A DNA stretch of 64,000 bases from Cryptomeria japonica. Lineage: Eukaryota > Streptophyta > Pinopsida > Cupressales > Cupressaceae. Under the pieces are notes generated by a model that saw only the letters and a program-made list of their open reading frames with translations, was not told where the DNA came from and searched no databases. The DNA is taken from assembly GCF_030272615.1 (NCBI RefSeq), contig NC_081413.1:446380538-446444537 (forward strand), given 5' to 3'. Numbering within the stretch: position 1 is the first letter of the stretch; each line of letters opens with the position of its first letter. Positions 22,663 to 35,352 of the stretch are shown here, one piece after another. Position numbers and translations under genes: made by a program.

Positions 22663-25600
22663 CTAGGGGTTATCACTTGCTATAGCATTAGTTGATTCTT
22701 CCTAAGCCTCTATTTCTTTCATCACATATTTATCTTCCCATTCTTTGAAAGTATCATCATTCGGCCAAGATAAACTAATAATTTTCTTTGTCAACTTATT
22801 TAAACCTTTCCACATCTCCTTCAACTATTTGACTTCCTTTTCCAAAAAACCAAAGTGTGATTTTATTTTTTCAATCTTCTCAATGGTTTGAATGAACAAG
22901 GAAGTATCATCTATATTAATGATGCCATTTATTCTTCGTGACAGCTTATGTCCTAACTTACCAAGCCATACATGTTTATCTTTCAATTTCTCTTTACTAA
23001 CAAACCCTCTAGGGAACAATTCAAACTTCCGATTTGCATATTCTTTTCTATAGAGGTTTTTCTTTCTTTATATATTAACTCTTTCCTCTTCTAACCTAGA
23101 CATACCATTAGCAACTCATAAGTGGCTTTAATAGTGGTATCAACACCCGCCTCCTCTTGAGATAAGTACATGAGTTCTAAATCAAGCCCCTTGGCAATCC
23201 ATTATTCCAGAATTGGCTCCAAAATAGCCTTACCCTCTTTCAAATAATTCAAAATATTCAAAATTCTTTTCATATAAATATACCCAATTGATGCCCCAAC
23301 TATATCAGTAAACTTCAAAATCGTACCCCTAATCTTCTCCTCATACTTATTTGCAAAAATTGCTTGGGATTGCTTTAATCTCTCCATCTCATCTTGGATG
23401 TTTTCAGCTGGTTGAAAACCAGGAGTCATGGGAGAAGGAGGGAATTCAATTATTAGGTTGGTAGGAGGGCCTTTGGCAGGAGAAGAGGCAATCATCAGAT
23501 TGGAGGACTCACCCTTTTGATGTTGTCCTCCCAACTGACTCTTCAATTCTGCAATGGTGTTGTCCTTACGTGCTATCTCAAGCTTGGTTTCGTTGTAAGA
23601 TTTTAGCACTACCTCTAACTTCACTTAGAGATCAGCTTTCTCATTGGCTTCTTTCTTAGCCACTACCACACTAAATTTGGTAGATTCTAGAGTTGTGTTG
23701 GCAGCTTCTACCACCCTTGTATCCTTAACTCTTTTTACAATCATACTTCTTGAATAGCTTGACTCCAATGAGTCTTTCCTCCCTTTGTTTTCTTCCCTCT
23801 TTAGTGATCAAATAACAAGGGCCGCATGGTGATTATTGTATGTCATCCCTTCTAGAGGCTTGGTTTCTTTTCTAACTGCATCAAAAATTAATGCATCAAC
23901 AATGTCCCATTCAGGAAGAATCAAAACTCTAGCATCGGCAATCAATTTCCTCCCTTGCTCAGGGGTAATTGCCTCAAATTATCTTAGCATTTGTTTCTTT
24001 ATTTCTTCTTCAACATAACATGCATCTTTGTGGGGTTTTTCAACTTTCCCCTTTTCACACCTTTCTTTGAACTACCCAATATGTTTTCTCCAAACAAATT
24101 ATAAAAATTCTCATGTTTTAACAAAGCTATCATCCACCAAAAATTCATCATTGGCCTACTTAATGAGACGGTCCAGTTCTCTACCTGCAAACTCTTCAAC
24201 AGTTTGGTCCATTTTGGCACCTGCTAGCTCTTCTGGGATTCCTTCTTGTAGTTCTCTGTATGTGCATGCTATCTCTCCAAGGCTTCCCAATTGCAACAAT
24301 TATTCAGCTACTCCATGCTCATCTCCTATGAGTAATGGAGATTGAGAAGGAGAATACAAGTACTCACTTGACTATGTTTCTTTTCCTAACCTTTTCCTTT
24401 TTGGGGAGGCTTGTGATTCACTAACATCCTCTATTGGCCTTTTTCCTTTTGAGGTGGAGGGCTCATCTTTCCTAGGCATCACTACATTATACCCTAACCT
24501 TTTGTACATCACATACTCACCCAGGGGAACCACCTTGGCAAAAAAAGGCTTAGCTAAAATTAGTTTTGCTTTCTCAGGGTCTGCTTTTATTACAACATCC
24601 TTCTTCTCATTTAAGGCCTGCATTGCATCCTCAAAATAGACCACCAAAAACTTAATCTTCTCTTCAAAAGGGTAAAAATTGCTTAAGGGATCATAGTTCT
24701 TGTCAAAATGTTGGACAAAATCAAGGGTCTTCTTGAATGCCAACCATTTTTCTTTTCATATTTCTTTCTCATCCAAGTTGAATTCATTCCTTATTAGGTC
24801 TTTTGGAAAGTGAAATTGATGAATTCTACCTCCACACCTGACTTTCTTCCTGAACATGTCGTTAAATAAGTCCTCTAGATCGACAAACCTAGCAACTGTA
24901 GTTAATAACCTGTATGGCAGAAGAAAACTCTCAAAATGTAACCAGCCACCCTTGGTGACCACAAATTGATGTGCCATGGTGATTGTTGGGAAAATTGTCC
25001 CCCTTCCTTTGTCTGTTAACTCCACTTCTTGTAGGCCTCCAATTTGCCTCAAAATCTCAGCAATGCCTATCTTCAAAGTGTTGGTATTATGGATGTGTTG
25101 CATTGGTTTTGTCATTGATGTCAACACTTATCCTTTTGGAGATCTTTGGTTATGTTGAACCGACACATTATGTTCACTGGCAAGTTTAGTGACTTATGCA
25201 CAATCATCGGTACATCACTCAACGGTAGCTTATATTATTCACTGACACTGAGGATGACCAGTTATCATTTGGAGATCACTTGGTTATGTCAAACACATGG
25301 TTTGGAAACTTGGTTTTGGTACTTTAGTTATTGGTCTAAACGGGTTGACATATTTTTTGTTACTGGCAAATTGGTCTAAGTTATGGACCGACATGCATTA
25401 TCTATTCCAGATCAGTACAACATGTTATGAAGATGATTTAATTAATTGGATATTGTTGTAATTTTATTGAGTCGACATGATGCATCACATCTTGACTTAT
25501 CTGTAATTGATTTAATTGTAATATTAGTGAGTTGACCTACACATTTGGTCTTAGGTTTTGGTATATATGTAAGATCTCATTTATGGGATAAAGAAATAAG

Positions 25601-27352
25601 ATAGTGAGACAGTATATGGTTATGGCATTGTAATATGGTATGTGAGAATATTGAAGATCATATGAGAAGACCATAAAGAAGGTTCAAGGAAGGTTTGAAA
25701 GTGATTATCAGAGCTTAACTGGTACTAAATCGAACATTGGAGATGCTACTTTGAGTAGTACATTATCATTGGATTTAATCATCCAATTGTAGTTAGTGTG
25801 ACTCATATTTTGTGATTGAGAAGTGAGCTCTAGGTGGTTGTCCTTTCTGCATGTGCAGACCCCATTTGTATACACATACTATCTGCAATAGTATCATCTA
25901 ATTATGGGTAAGGTTTCCCACCCTGGTTTTTCCCCTTATAGGGTTTCCACGTACAAATCTCTATGTTATGTGTTGTGGGTGGTGTTTCTCTTTCTGTTAT
26001 ATACATTGAATTTCACCGATATTAATATTAACTGCTAGTTTATCTACCGACGTTAAGTTTGGTTTATTGGTATTAAGTATCAAGTTTCATTAAGTTATAT
26101 TTGGATTGAAATTTGTAGACAACTGATTCACCTCCCCTCCCTCTCAGTTGCCTCCAGGTCCTAACACAAAGGGACCTGGTAAGGAAGCAGATATGGGGTT
26201 TCCCTAAAACCATATACTCTAAAAATAGTAGAAACTGGGTACAAGATGATATCACCCCAGTTGTGCACAATCTTAATATTTTTAGAAAACTCGTTGGGTC
26301 TAAGGAATTCAAGAGGGCCTTAGGAATCCTAGGGTTCTCTTGGTATAAAAGGATTCTGAGCCTAGATGCAAAGCATATATCAAATTTCAAGTAACTTGCA
26401 TCCTTCCTACCCTAGGACAAATCTATACTCCATAGCTGAACAGACATATCTTCTACATCCTTCTCCCTTAAAAGGTCCATGTCATTTGCAAAATATTCAT
26501 CACCTTTAAACAAGAACATGTGAATCAAAGAGGAGTACCAACCAAAAGGTCTATCTACCTTAGCATTATTTATCCCAATTAGGCCTTCATGAATGGCATC
26601 TCTAAGGTAGGGTGCAAAATCATATGTCACTACTAAAGATGGGTTCAAAATTTGTGCCATCATAAGCATATAATGGGTTGGCATGGCACTCTCTGCATCT
26701 TCCCCAATAATTTGACATATTTGACCAGTATATACCCTTAGCCCTTAAAGTAAATAAATTCATCGTGAAAGGCTCCATGGTGCTAGGACCTACCAATATT
26801 AATCCTCCTATCTTTGCAAAGAATTCTTTCAATGATCCACTCCTAAGGTGATCCCTTTATGCATCATAGAGCTTCTTAAGCATCTCAAAATCAATGGGCT
26901 CCAAGTAGTTTGAGACCTCACTCAGCTTGAAAAATTTTCTGAATTCATCATCATTGATTTCAATTAAGGTCCCCCATTTACATTTCTCACAGTCTTAGTG
27001 AAAGGGTCATACTTTTTGGCAATTTGGGCTAACCAATCAAGGTCCATGAATACTCCAGGGATAACAATATTTCCAACATCTAACTCCCATATACTGTTTA
27101 TAGGGGAAGGTGAATTTCACTGACCATATCCTACTCTGAACAAACCTAGACCTGTCATACCTATCTGAGCATCCCTAAGACAATACCCCTTATCGTATAA
27201 CCATTGCCAATCCTCAGGCGAGGAGATTTGGGCACAAGTTCTTTCATTTTGGTTGCACTATTGGTAGATTGACCCAATTGTTCTAAAAATTCATCACATA
27301 TAGCCCTTTTGTGATAATCTACCTTTCCCTTGAATTCCCTTTGTGGTGCCAT
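22663..27352 (-). pseudogene. aORF copy H2, split by solo LTR L
   Basis: The longest aORF here: about 1200 codons when LTR L (25079-26166) is ignored. It starts with an ATG at 27352 (MAPQREFKGKVDY). N-terminal half: INSIWELDVGNIVIPGVF, IAKKYDPFTKTV, LVGPSTMEPFTMNLFTL, MPTHYMLMMAQILNPSLVV and FGWYSSLIHMFLFKG. After L comes LKIGIAEILRQIGGLQEV (25078 on), then a basic Ser/Lys-rich segment with SPKRKRLGKET, a plausible nuclear localisation signal (near 24385). The C-terminal third has heptad-like coiled coil (23624-23202 and 23019-22825). It stops at 22663 after ASDNP. Multiple frame changes make it a pseudogene. I know no function; the layout suggests a nucleic-acid- or chromatin-associated, oligomerising protein, which is inference. 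Confidence 0.6.
25079..26166 (+). mobile_element. L: solo LTR, copia-type
   Basis: 1088 bp from TGTTGGTATTATGG to GGTCCTAACA, flanked by a perfect duplication CAAAG (25074-25078 and 26167-26171). No internal region exists, so unequal LTR recombination removed the body. The 3' end carries the CTGATTCACC...CTCTCAGT block shared with the LTRs of A, B and K. It splits the aORF at a point where the two flanking parts join without loss. Confidence 0.92.
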
Positions 27353-27745
27353 CTTAAAACTATCCTTACTTCAATTGCTATTCAAAAACCTCTTTTAAAT
27401 TTTCAAGCACCAAATAACACCACACAAACAAGAACACTACACTGACAAGAGTTACAAAAAACAGTCGCAGAAAAAACTTACTTGTTGCCTAAGAAATCGC
27501 AGACCGTGCACCTATTCTCTGCAAATCTCTTTGAATGCCCTTTTGAAATTTTAAATTCTAGAACAATGGCTTTATGAAGGGATTATAGTGACACTTGAGC
27601 ATTGATTACTGTCAATAAAGCCACACAATTCTGGAATTTATCCTTTTGAAATTTCAAATTTTGGCTCCAATGGACCAGAAAGGCTTCTTCTGAGTAATTC
27701 TATTTTAGTCGTTTATCTGCCATCAATAAAAGTCAAGAGCTTTCC
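27353..27745 (-). other. Spacer/leader of H2, right of aORF start
   Basis: Non-coding; aligns base by base with 8771-9163 until the sequence is cut at TTTCC by element G. The remainder of the spacer resumes at 38852. Confidence 0.7.
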
Positions 27746-29569
27746 TGTTGTTCATCAAATCTGGTTAACCCAAGTTCACTTGCAATCCTTCTATGAAATG
27801 GCCAATTTCAATCTATGAAACATATTAGGACTTGGACAACATAACATAGGACCCTAATTGATCCTCCTGCACTTTAGGTTCTGCTAGACCTAGGGGGGGG
27901 ACACCCTTTTGATGCATTAATTACAATAGTTATAGACATTTGACTACATCAACAATCAACAAATAGATCATTCCACAAGCTCAACAAATTAGAAAACACA
28001 TACAGATTGGCTAAATCTTGTACAAATAATGGATGAAACAAAGCTTGGAATGAATAGAACACAAACCCCTAAACATAAAGGGAAATAGATTTTTCTTTAA
28101 ATTTGTAAATCTGAAACTATCCCCAAATCTTTCAAAAACCCAGTGCCTTGTTCATTGGGCATGGAGTCACACACAAAACTATAAATGTGTATCCTAGCTA
28201 CAAATTTGTCTTCCTTACAAGACATTCCTGCATCAATACCTTATACTAATGCATTACCTGATTCATTCACAAAATTATCAGATCTGGGAGACATATTCCA
28301 TTTATTCATGACTGATTACATAATTAAAAACCTTCATTGAAGGATATGTACAAACAATCACACAATCTCCTTGAAATTGACAAATTCCATCCTCCTTGAG
28401 GATTCAATTTATAACAATGAAATACATGCCTAGAGGCAATATTATGTGGAATTTACTCATGCTTGACACAAGTAAGACCTGCAACTAGAAAACAATCTAC
28501 AATACTACAATGTAACCTCTATACCCTAAAAAGATCCATAGAATTTTAGAAATTTGGGTCAAGAAATTCAGAACTCGAAGCCATGAAATCTGGAGCACTT
28601 CCTCCAAAATTTTCGAACCCTTACAATTGAGAAGGAATGAGAATAATAAGAGGAGGGAAAAAGATCAGATTTCATTAGAACAAGCCAGGTGTCTTCTTAC
28701 CCTAACTGAATTTCATCTCCTTCCTATGGAATCTACTCTCGAAATATCTACTTTTTGTTGAAACAAACTTCATAATTGCATTCCTCATTCCACAAGATTT
28801 CCAATGATGTATAATACTTTCATATTTGGCCAAAAATTAACTTTTGGGCAAATTAATCCTTTAGCGTAGGCCATCATTTAAATTTTTGAATTTTCCCTAT
28901 AGTTTTAACTATGCAATTTAACTTTAATTTTTCACCATTTTCTTGGCCTGATGCCCTACCACATGGTAGCCTATAATTTGTTGATGGGGTCCACTAGGAT
29001 GACACCTCACTGATTCGCCACTTGGACAACCAAATCATCACCACCTATACGCCACTGGACTATTCTATCATCACCACCTGTATGCCATGTCATCAACACG
29101 TCAGTGGGACCCATGAGCTCACCTACCACTTGGACCTGCCACATCACCTTTTGCCATTTTGGAAAGGGTAATGGGCATGCATCTTCAGCATGCAAAAAAA
29201 CATGGGTCATCGGATCTCGATGAACCTACATGATCTTTAATCCTTCGCTTTTCCACACATGCTTTTCGCCATTTCGTGATGGTTATTCTTCGAGCATCTT
29301 CATCTCACGAAACTGCACGCACCGTCGATCTGCTACAAACTTTCTCACTAGTTAAGTCACCCTTTCACTACAAAATTTGCCTCAAGAATCGTACATACGT
29401 GGGTGGGGTCCACCTAGTTGCCACTTGGCCTCCTTAGTTGCCTCGAGAAATGCACTCGCATGCGTGGGGTCCATTGGGTGCCCAACTGGCACCATTCTTC
29501 AAAGCCCTTGAGGCTTTAACACTATACTTGTGTGAAGCCTTACTTTTAAATATCACAAACTTCCATTCC

Positions 29570-30570
29570 CCAGTGAATGTGGGATAAATGGTTTTGCCCA
29601 GAAATGCACTTTTTGAAGGTTTTACCTAAGTTTTAATGGTGCCTTTGAATTTGATTGAAAGATTTATTAATGCCCCCCTCCATTACCACTACATAGAGGA
29701 GGGAGGACTGGCAGAAGGCATGAGTTCTCAAATTTCCACCTAACAATGTGCATTGGCTAAAGCTTTCCTTACGTTTTTCATTCGCTAGGCATAGCAGGAG
29801 GAGACTAGCTTTGCACCTTCCATTGCATAGTTTTAAAATTTCTTTTGCCTTTACCCATACCACAACAAAGGGGAATTTGCTCCACACCATATAGGGAAGG
29901 ACCGGTTTCACACTTACCATTTATAATTTGTTTGAAGTTCGATGTCTGCAACTCCATTGCATTTTGCTTGAGAGTTTTATCAGCCTTTTACCTCATTTCG
30001 CCTACTAAGTGCATTTGGTGGACTGTCTCTGCCTTTTAACATCAATGACCCACATAGAGGGGAGGGGAAATTGGCACTTCAAACCTGCCAATGCATTTTC
30101 TGAATAGTCATGCTTTACACCTACCATTTGCATTTTACCTTGGAGTGTTTGATTTCAGCCTTCACACCCACTTCACTAGATTCCACGTGGGGAGAGGATG
30201 CTGGAAAGGTTGTAGAATTTGGGCTTTACACCAACCAAAGGCATTTTCTAAAAAACGTTTCATGTTTTGCTACCCAACCATAGCACGTGAGGGAGGAGTA
30301 TGTTGCACCTTGCCAATTGCATTTCACCTTGGGGTTTATGCCTCAGTCTTTTAACAACCATCACGTGAGGGGGAGTCCTGGTCTGCAACTGTCATTTCAT
30401 TAAGTTTAAGGTTTATCAAACCTTTCCTAGCTCCCACGTTCCTCATTTACAATATGCACTTCAAAAACAACTCATGTGCAACAAGGGAGATGATAGCTCT
30501 AGTCTTGCCAATGTGCATTTGTTGGAGTCTACTCATCCACGCTAAAGGAGGGGGTTTTACACTTCTGCAC
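29570..30570 (+). repeat. Degenerate ~90-190-bp repeats in G
   Basis: Recurring block of GAGGG(A/G)GGAG, a spacer, CACYTGCCAATGCATTT and a T/C-rich stretch ending in TTTTAACA/TTTTACC. Copies start near 29690, 29865, 30050, 30190, 30285, 30365 and 30535. Divergence is high. The short open frames across it are repeat artefacts. Confidence 0.5.
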
Positions 30571-30578
30571 TTTACAAT

Positions 30579-31030
30579 TGTAGGATTTTGCCAAGATCAA
30601 GGGCACAATGAAAAGCATAAAAGGAGAGACAATAGAATGACAAGAACAAAACTATATTCTCATCAATATGCAAATGATCAACTGGATTAACCAATACAAT
30701 GAATATAGACCTGCTTATATAGGCAAGGCTATATGGATGTACGAGTACACAATTATGACATGTGGCTCAATGAGAAACAAGGGTAGGTAAGAAATACTAG
30801 GGGTAGGTAGGAGAAATAATATAATATTCCATAAGAGGTGGATGACCTACCGAATGTGGAGTGTAACAGCAAAATGAGACCACAAAAGGTGGAATTTCTC
30901 CTACAAGCTCTATCCCTATGTGCACACTTCCCTAAGTGTCTCAAATCCAAACTATGAAGAGATGCATTATCCTAAGTTAACTTAAGTAAAGTGTAATAAT
31001 ATCCAAAATGAATATTTATTTACACCAACA
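30579..31030 (-). repeat. 3' LTR of element E
   Basis: 452 bp; on the minus strand TGTTGGTGTAAATAAA to GGCAAAATCCTACA. Same length as the 5' copy. Confidence 0.94.
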
Positions 31031-31041
31031 CCCCCCCTTAA
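31031..31041 (-). other. Polypurine tract of element E
   Basis: Minus strand TAAGGGGGGG directly next to the 3' LTR, as in D. Confidence 0.75.
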
Positions 31042-31389
31042 GTACAACTTAGGGGAATGAAGACTCAAGTCAACAATGCAAGATGGGTCCCGGCTACTAG
31101 GCCATGATAGGTACCAATGTACAATATGCAAATGCAAGCAAAACCATGCAATGCAATCTCTCACAAATGGAGAAAGGGAGAAAACCCAGTGGGAAAAAAA
31201 CTCCCACCCAAAAGAGAGATGAATGTACAAAAGACTCTCAAAGAAGATGGACAAAACCTCAAAGAGGAAAAAGTCCCCCCCATAAGAGAGGAAGGAGAAG
31301 TTAGCTGACCCCCCTTAATGACACATCCCGCACCCCCAAGAGAGCTCACAACTACTGGAACTTACTCTCGGTGAAAGGTTTGGTGAATA

Positions 31390-31830
31390 TGTCAGCAACC
31401 TGCTCCGCTGTAGGACAATACTGCAAGTCAATGACCTACTCCTAAATGAGCTCTCAGATATAATGCATATGAATCTCGATGTGTTTGGTCCGCTGGTGCT
31501 AGACCGGGTTCTTCAAGATGGCAATAGCACTCTGATTGTCGCAATGTAGAAATGTCAGCCATGGAGTGGTGAATCCAAACTCTATGAGAATCTACCGGAG
31601 CCAAATGGTCTCAGTTGCTGCATTAATAGCACCTCGATACTCAGCCTCAGTCGAAGAGAGAGCAATAGCATGTTGCTTCTTGCTCTGCCAACAAATGGGG
31701 CCCAAACCAAGGTGAAAACTGTAACCGGAAGTAGACTTACGATCATCAAGATCGCCAGCCCAATCGAAGTTTGTGTAACCAACCAAGCGAAGTCCTGTGC
31801 CTACTACATAGTGAATCCCATAGTGATGTG
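31390..31830 (-). pseudogene. Copia RNase H (element E)
   Basis: C-terminal domain of pol, which degrades the RNA of the hybrid. Motifs: DWAGDLDDRKSTSGYSF (first Asp), ALSSTEAEYRGAINAATE (Glu), LHCDNQSAIAI (Asp) and EQVADIFTKPF near the C-terminus. Catalytic acids are present. Stops occur at about 31600 and after NPV. Confidence 0.85.
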
Positions 31831-32960
31831 TACCCTAGATGTAATGAAGGATGCATTTGGCAGCTTTCCAATGAAGCTCATGTGGTTCTTGCATGAAGTG
31901 GGAAACCATGCCAACTGCAAATAAAATATCAAGGCGTGTATGGGTCAACTAGATGAGACTACCCACAAGATGACGATACAAAGTAGCATCAATTGGTGGA
32001 GAAGAACACTGAGCCTCAAGCTTGACTCCTGAAAGAAAGGGAGTCGGGGCAGGCTTACAATCAGCCATATGAAAGCGTGCAAGTAGATCAAGAGCATACT
32101 TGGGCTGCGATAGTGTAATCCTGGAAGATGACTGTGAAATCTCTATCCCGAGAAAGTAGTGCAAAAGACCCAAGTCAGTCATAGCAAATCTGTCATGCAA
32201 AGCAGATTTGACCCTGCTAATGATGGATGTGGTACTCCCTGTAATGATCAAGTCATCAACATAGAGCACAAGTACCAAGTGAGAGTCATCCTGTCGCAAA
32301 ATGTAGACATTCAGATCAGAATGATACCTAGTGAACCCTGCGGAGAGAAGAAAGGAATCCATCTTGGTGTACCAAGCCCTGGGGGCCTGCTTAAGGCCAT
32401 AGAGAGATTTCCTTAGTCTGCAAACCAAGGAAGTATCCTAGATGAAACCCTGTGGCTGCTCCATATAAATCTCCTCATCAAGATCACCATGAAGAAAAGC
32501 ACTCTTTACATCCATCTGATGTACAGCCCAACCATGAGCTATAGCAATAGCAAGTGTCAAATGAATGGAGTTCATCTTGGCTACGGGTGCAAAGGTCTCA
32601 GTATAGTCAACACCTGCAACCTGAGAGAAACATTTCGCAACAAGCCGAGCCTTATACTTATCCACACTACCATCTGCTGCAAACTTGGTCTGATAGATCC
32701 ACTTACATCGAACCATCTTTCTCCCCTTAGGGAGATGGACTAAATCCCATGTGTTGTTCCTCATCAAGGAACTATACTCTTCCTTCATAGCTTGGTCCCA
32801 CTCAGGAACCCCTGATGCTTCCCTAAATGTCTGTGGATCGGAAGTGGTAGCAATGAATGCATGTGGTAGATCCTGATGCTGTGATCGAGTTCTCCATGTA
32901 TCTGAAGGATCCCCAACAAGAGAACCCGTAGACTCAAGTGTTTGTCAAGCCCAACGAGGT
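31830..32960 (-). pseudogene. Copia reverse transcriptase (element E)
   Basis: Copies element RNA to cDNA. Motifs in order: NNTWDLVHLPKGRKMVRCKW, KARLVAKCFSQVAGVDY, ETFAPVAK, QMDVKSAFLHGDLDEEIYM, SLYGLKQAPRAWY, the active site LYVDDLIITGS (near 32245), and DLGLLHYFLGIEI. It is in the same frame as protease and integrase. TAG codons after QGFI (near 32435) and after GSLI (near 31950) truncate it. Confidence 0.92.
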
Positions 32961-33900
32961 CTAGGTGGAGGTGGAGAATGAGGCTCCTCAACTGCAAGTG
33001 GACCCTGCAGAGGTGTAACCCTGCGAGTCAGAGTTGAAGGAGTCTCATCATTTGAATCACTAACATCACTATCCACAATGGATGAAGGTGGAGGAGGTAG
33101 AGAGGCTAAGCTAGGAGAGCTTTCCTCAAAGTGAACACTCCTCTCAATGAATACCTCATGTGTCTCAGGATCCATCAATCTATATGCCTTAACACCCTCA
33201 GGATATCCAACAAATATGCAAGGCCGACTCTGAGGTTCCAATGCCTTGCATTTTTGCGGAGGTATGCGAGCCCATGCTGGACACCCAAAGACTTTGAAAT
33301 GTCTCACAATCAGTTTCCTACCAGCCCAAGCCTCAAAAGGAGTAATACCTTGCAAAGCTTTGTGAGGAACCCGATTCTGGATGTGTGTGGCACAACTGAT
33401 AGCCTCCGCCCAAAAACCGAGATCAAGAGAACATGCATGTATCATACAACTAGCCATTTATTTGAGAGTTCTATTCTTGCATTCTGCAACCCTGTTCTGT
33501 TGTGGAGTGTATGCGATAGAATGCTGAAGATCAATCCCCTCAAATGTACAAAAATCCTCAAGTCTTTTGTTCACATATTCCCTTCCATTATTTGTGCAAA
33601 GAATCTTGACCACTTTCCCTAATTGCTTCTCCACACGAGTCTTGAAGTCCTAAAATTTGTCAAATTCTTCACTCTTATGAATAAGAAAGTAGACTCAAGT
33701 GAAGCGGGAGTAGTCATCAATGAAGGTGAGGACATAGCGGGCCTTGCTAAATGAAGGTGTTGGAAATGGACCTGCTACATCGCTGTGAACAAGTTGAAAA
33801 ACTTCCAAATCTCTCCAAGCTTTCCCCTTATCAAACTTCTCCTCAAGATGCTTGCCCATGGAACAACCTGAACATACACCCTCTAAAAAATTAATTCGAG
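32960..33900 (-). pseudogene. Copia integrase (element E)
   Basis: HHCC-type pre-integrase region (LWHERFGHLNYCYLHQL; CSGCSMGK) leads into the core: LVHSDVAGPFPTPSFSKARY and FIDDYSRFT. The second catalytic site reads CTNNGREYVN, where copia integrases have an Asp at the second Asn position (near 33595). TPQQNRVAE keeps the Glu. The C-terminal part has FKVFGCPAWARIP and GYPEGVKAYRL, then a Pro/Ser-rich linker. TGA follows FIDDYSRFT and TAA follows NRTLK. Confidence 0.88.
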
Positions 33901-34405
33901 GTAGACCTATGACCATGTCTTTAGTGCTGAGCTGATGAAGATAGCAGTAGTTGAGGTGACCAAACCGCTCATGCCATAGCTTACTTTCTGAATTTGAATG
34001 AGTAAGCAAGGCCCTAGAAGGTGAACTTGGCACAAAGTGGGAGAATGAGTAAAGCCTTGACTTGTCATTGACTTGTCCCACTACTACCAAGGCATCATCA
34101 TCAAGTTCCTTAACCACAACTGAATCTGGTGTAAACTCAACCTTTTTCCCATTCCCATAGTGAGTGATTTGGTAGATAGAGAGAAGGTTGGTAGACAAGT
34201 TAGGAACATAGAGAACATTCTCAAATGTTCCATCATCCATGTCAACTGAACCTTTCCCTTCAACCTCTATTTGTGTATCATCACCTATGTAAATGTGAGG
34301 TACCTTAGATGGCTCTAATGAAGAAAACTGTTCCTTTGTAGAACCCATGTGATATGAGGCACCCGAGTCAAGTATCCATTGCTGTGAAGAACCTGTTGTA
34401 GCCAC
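33900..34405 (-). pseudogene. Copia aspartic protease (element E)
   Basis: WILDSGASYHMGSTKEQF gives the active site Asp-Ser-Gly (near 34372). IEVEGKGSVDM, VLYVPNLSTNLLS and VEFTPDSVVVKEL follow as in the homologous part of D. The frame is open from 34405 into the integrase. Confidence 0.9.
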
Positions 34406-35352
34406 AAATGCTTTCCCTTTTCCCTTAGACTATGAGGAAGAGGAAGGATATGAATCCTTCTTTGTGTAGGTGGATGGCAAGTTGATGTTGTTTTTCTTAA
34501 GAAGATTAGTTAACTCATCAACTTGCTTTGCGTGGCATCGATGCTCATCATGACCATACTTCTTGCAATATGCACAAGTTGGTTTATCCTTCTTAGGTGG
34601 TGTCCCCTTCTTGGAAGAGGATGAAAAATTGCCTTGTGATGGAGAGGATGATTGTCCTTTTTCCTGGTGTGGCTTAGACTTGGATTGCTTCTTCTTCTTG
34701 TTGGAATCTTTGCCTTGACTTCCTTGATTCCCTCAATTAGCCACCAAAGCCTTGGACTTTGAAGACTTGAGAAGCCCCATGTTCAACAACTTAGATTGTT
34801 CCAATATCAACATTTCTATGAAAGCATCAAATAAAGGCATAACATAGGAACTCCCCACTATCAAACGATGAGTTTGGAAGCTAGACACAAATGCTGCATA
34901 TTCTGGTGCAAGCTTGTCCAACAAGTTGAATATCAACTGAGCATCCTTTTTGTCAATTCCACAATCCTTAAGCTTTGCTCTTAGCTCATTTGCTTTGGTG
35001 ACATAATCTTGGGATCCAAGTTGGTGAGCTCATTGTAAATTTTGTAACCTCTGATTTCATCAACTTGACCATACAATTTCTGAAACATATCCCAAGCCTC
35101 CTTGATTGTTGTACACTTCTCAATGTGAAAAATGAGGTCATCTGATACATACTTGTGCAAAGTTCCAAGAGCCATGCAATTCTTTGTGAGCCATTCTAAC
35201 TGAGAATTAGGATCAACCTTAGGATTAGGTAGTGCTGCTATTGTTCCATCTATGTAATGCGTGAGACCCTTTTCCATTAATTTACTCTATACTTTAATTT
35301 TCCATGATGCATAATTATGTGGAGTTAAAGGTGGAAATTTATGAGGACTCAT
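34406..35352 (-). pseudogene. Copia gag (element E)
   Basis: Capsid protein starting with ATG at 35352 (MSPHKFPPLTPHNY). A TAG lies 22 codons in (the homologous codon in D is Trp). HKYVSDDLIFHIEKCTTIKE and LLDKLAPEYAAFVSSFQTHR match D. Compared with D, 19 bases are missing at about 35005, which shifts the frame. The CCHC knuckle CAYCKKYGHDEHRC lies near 34570. Confidence 0.9.
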
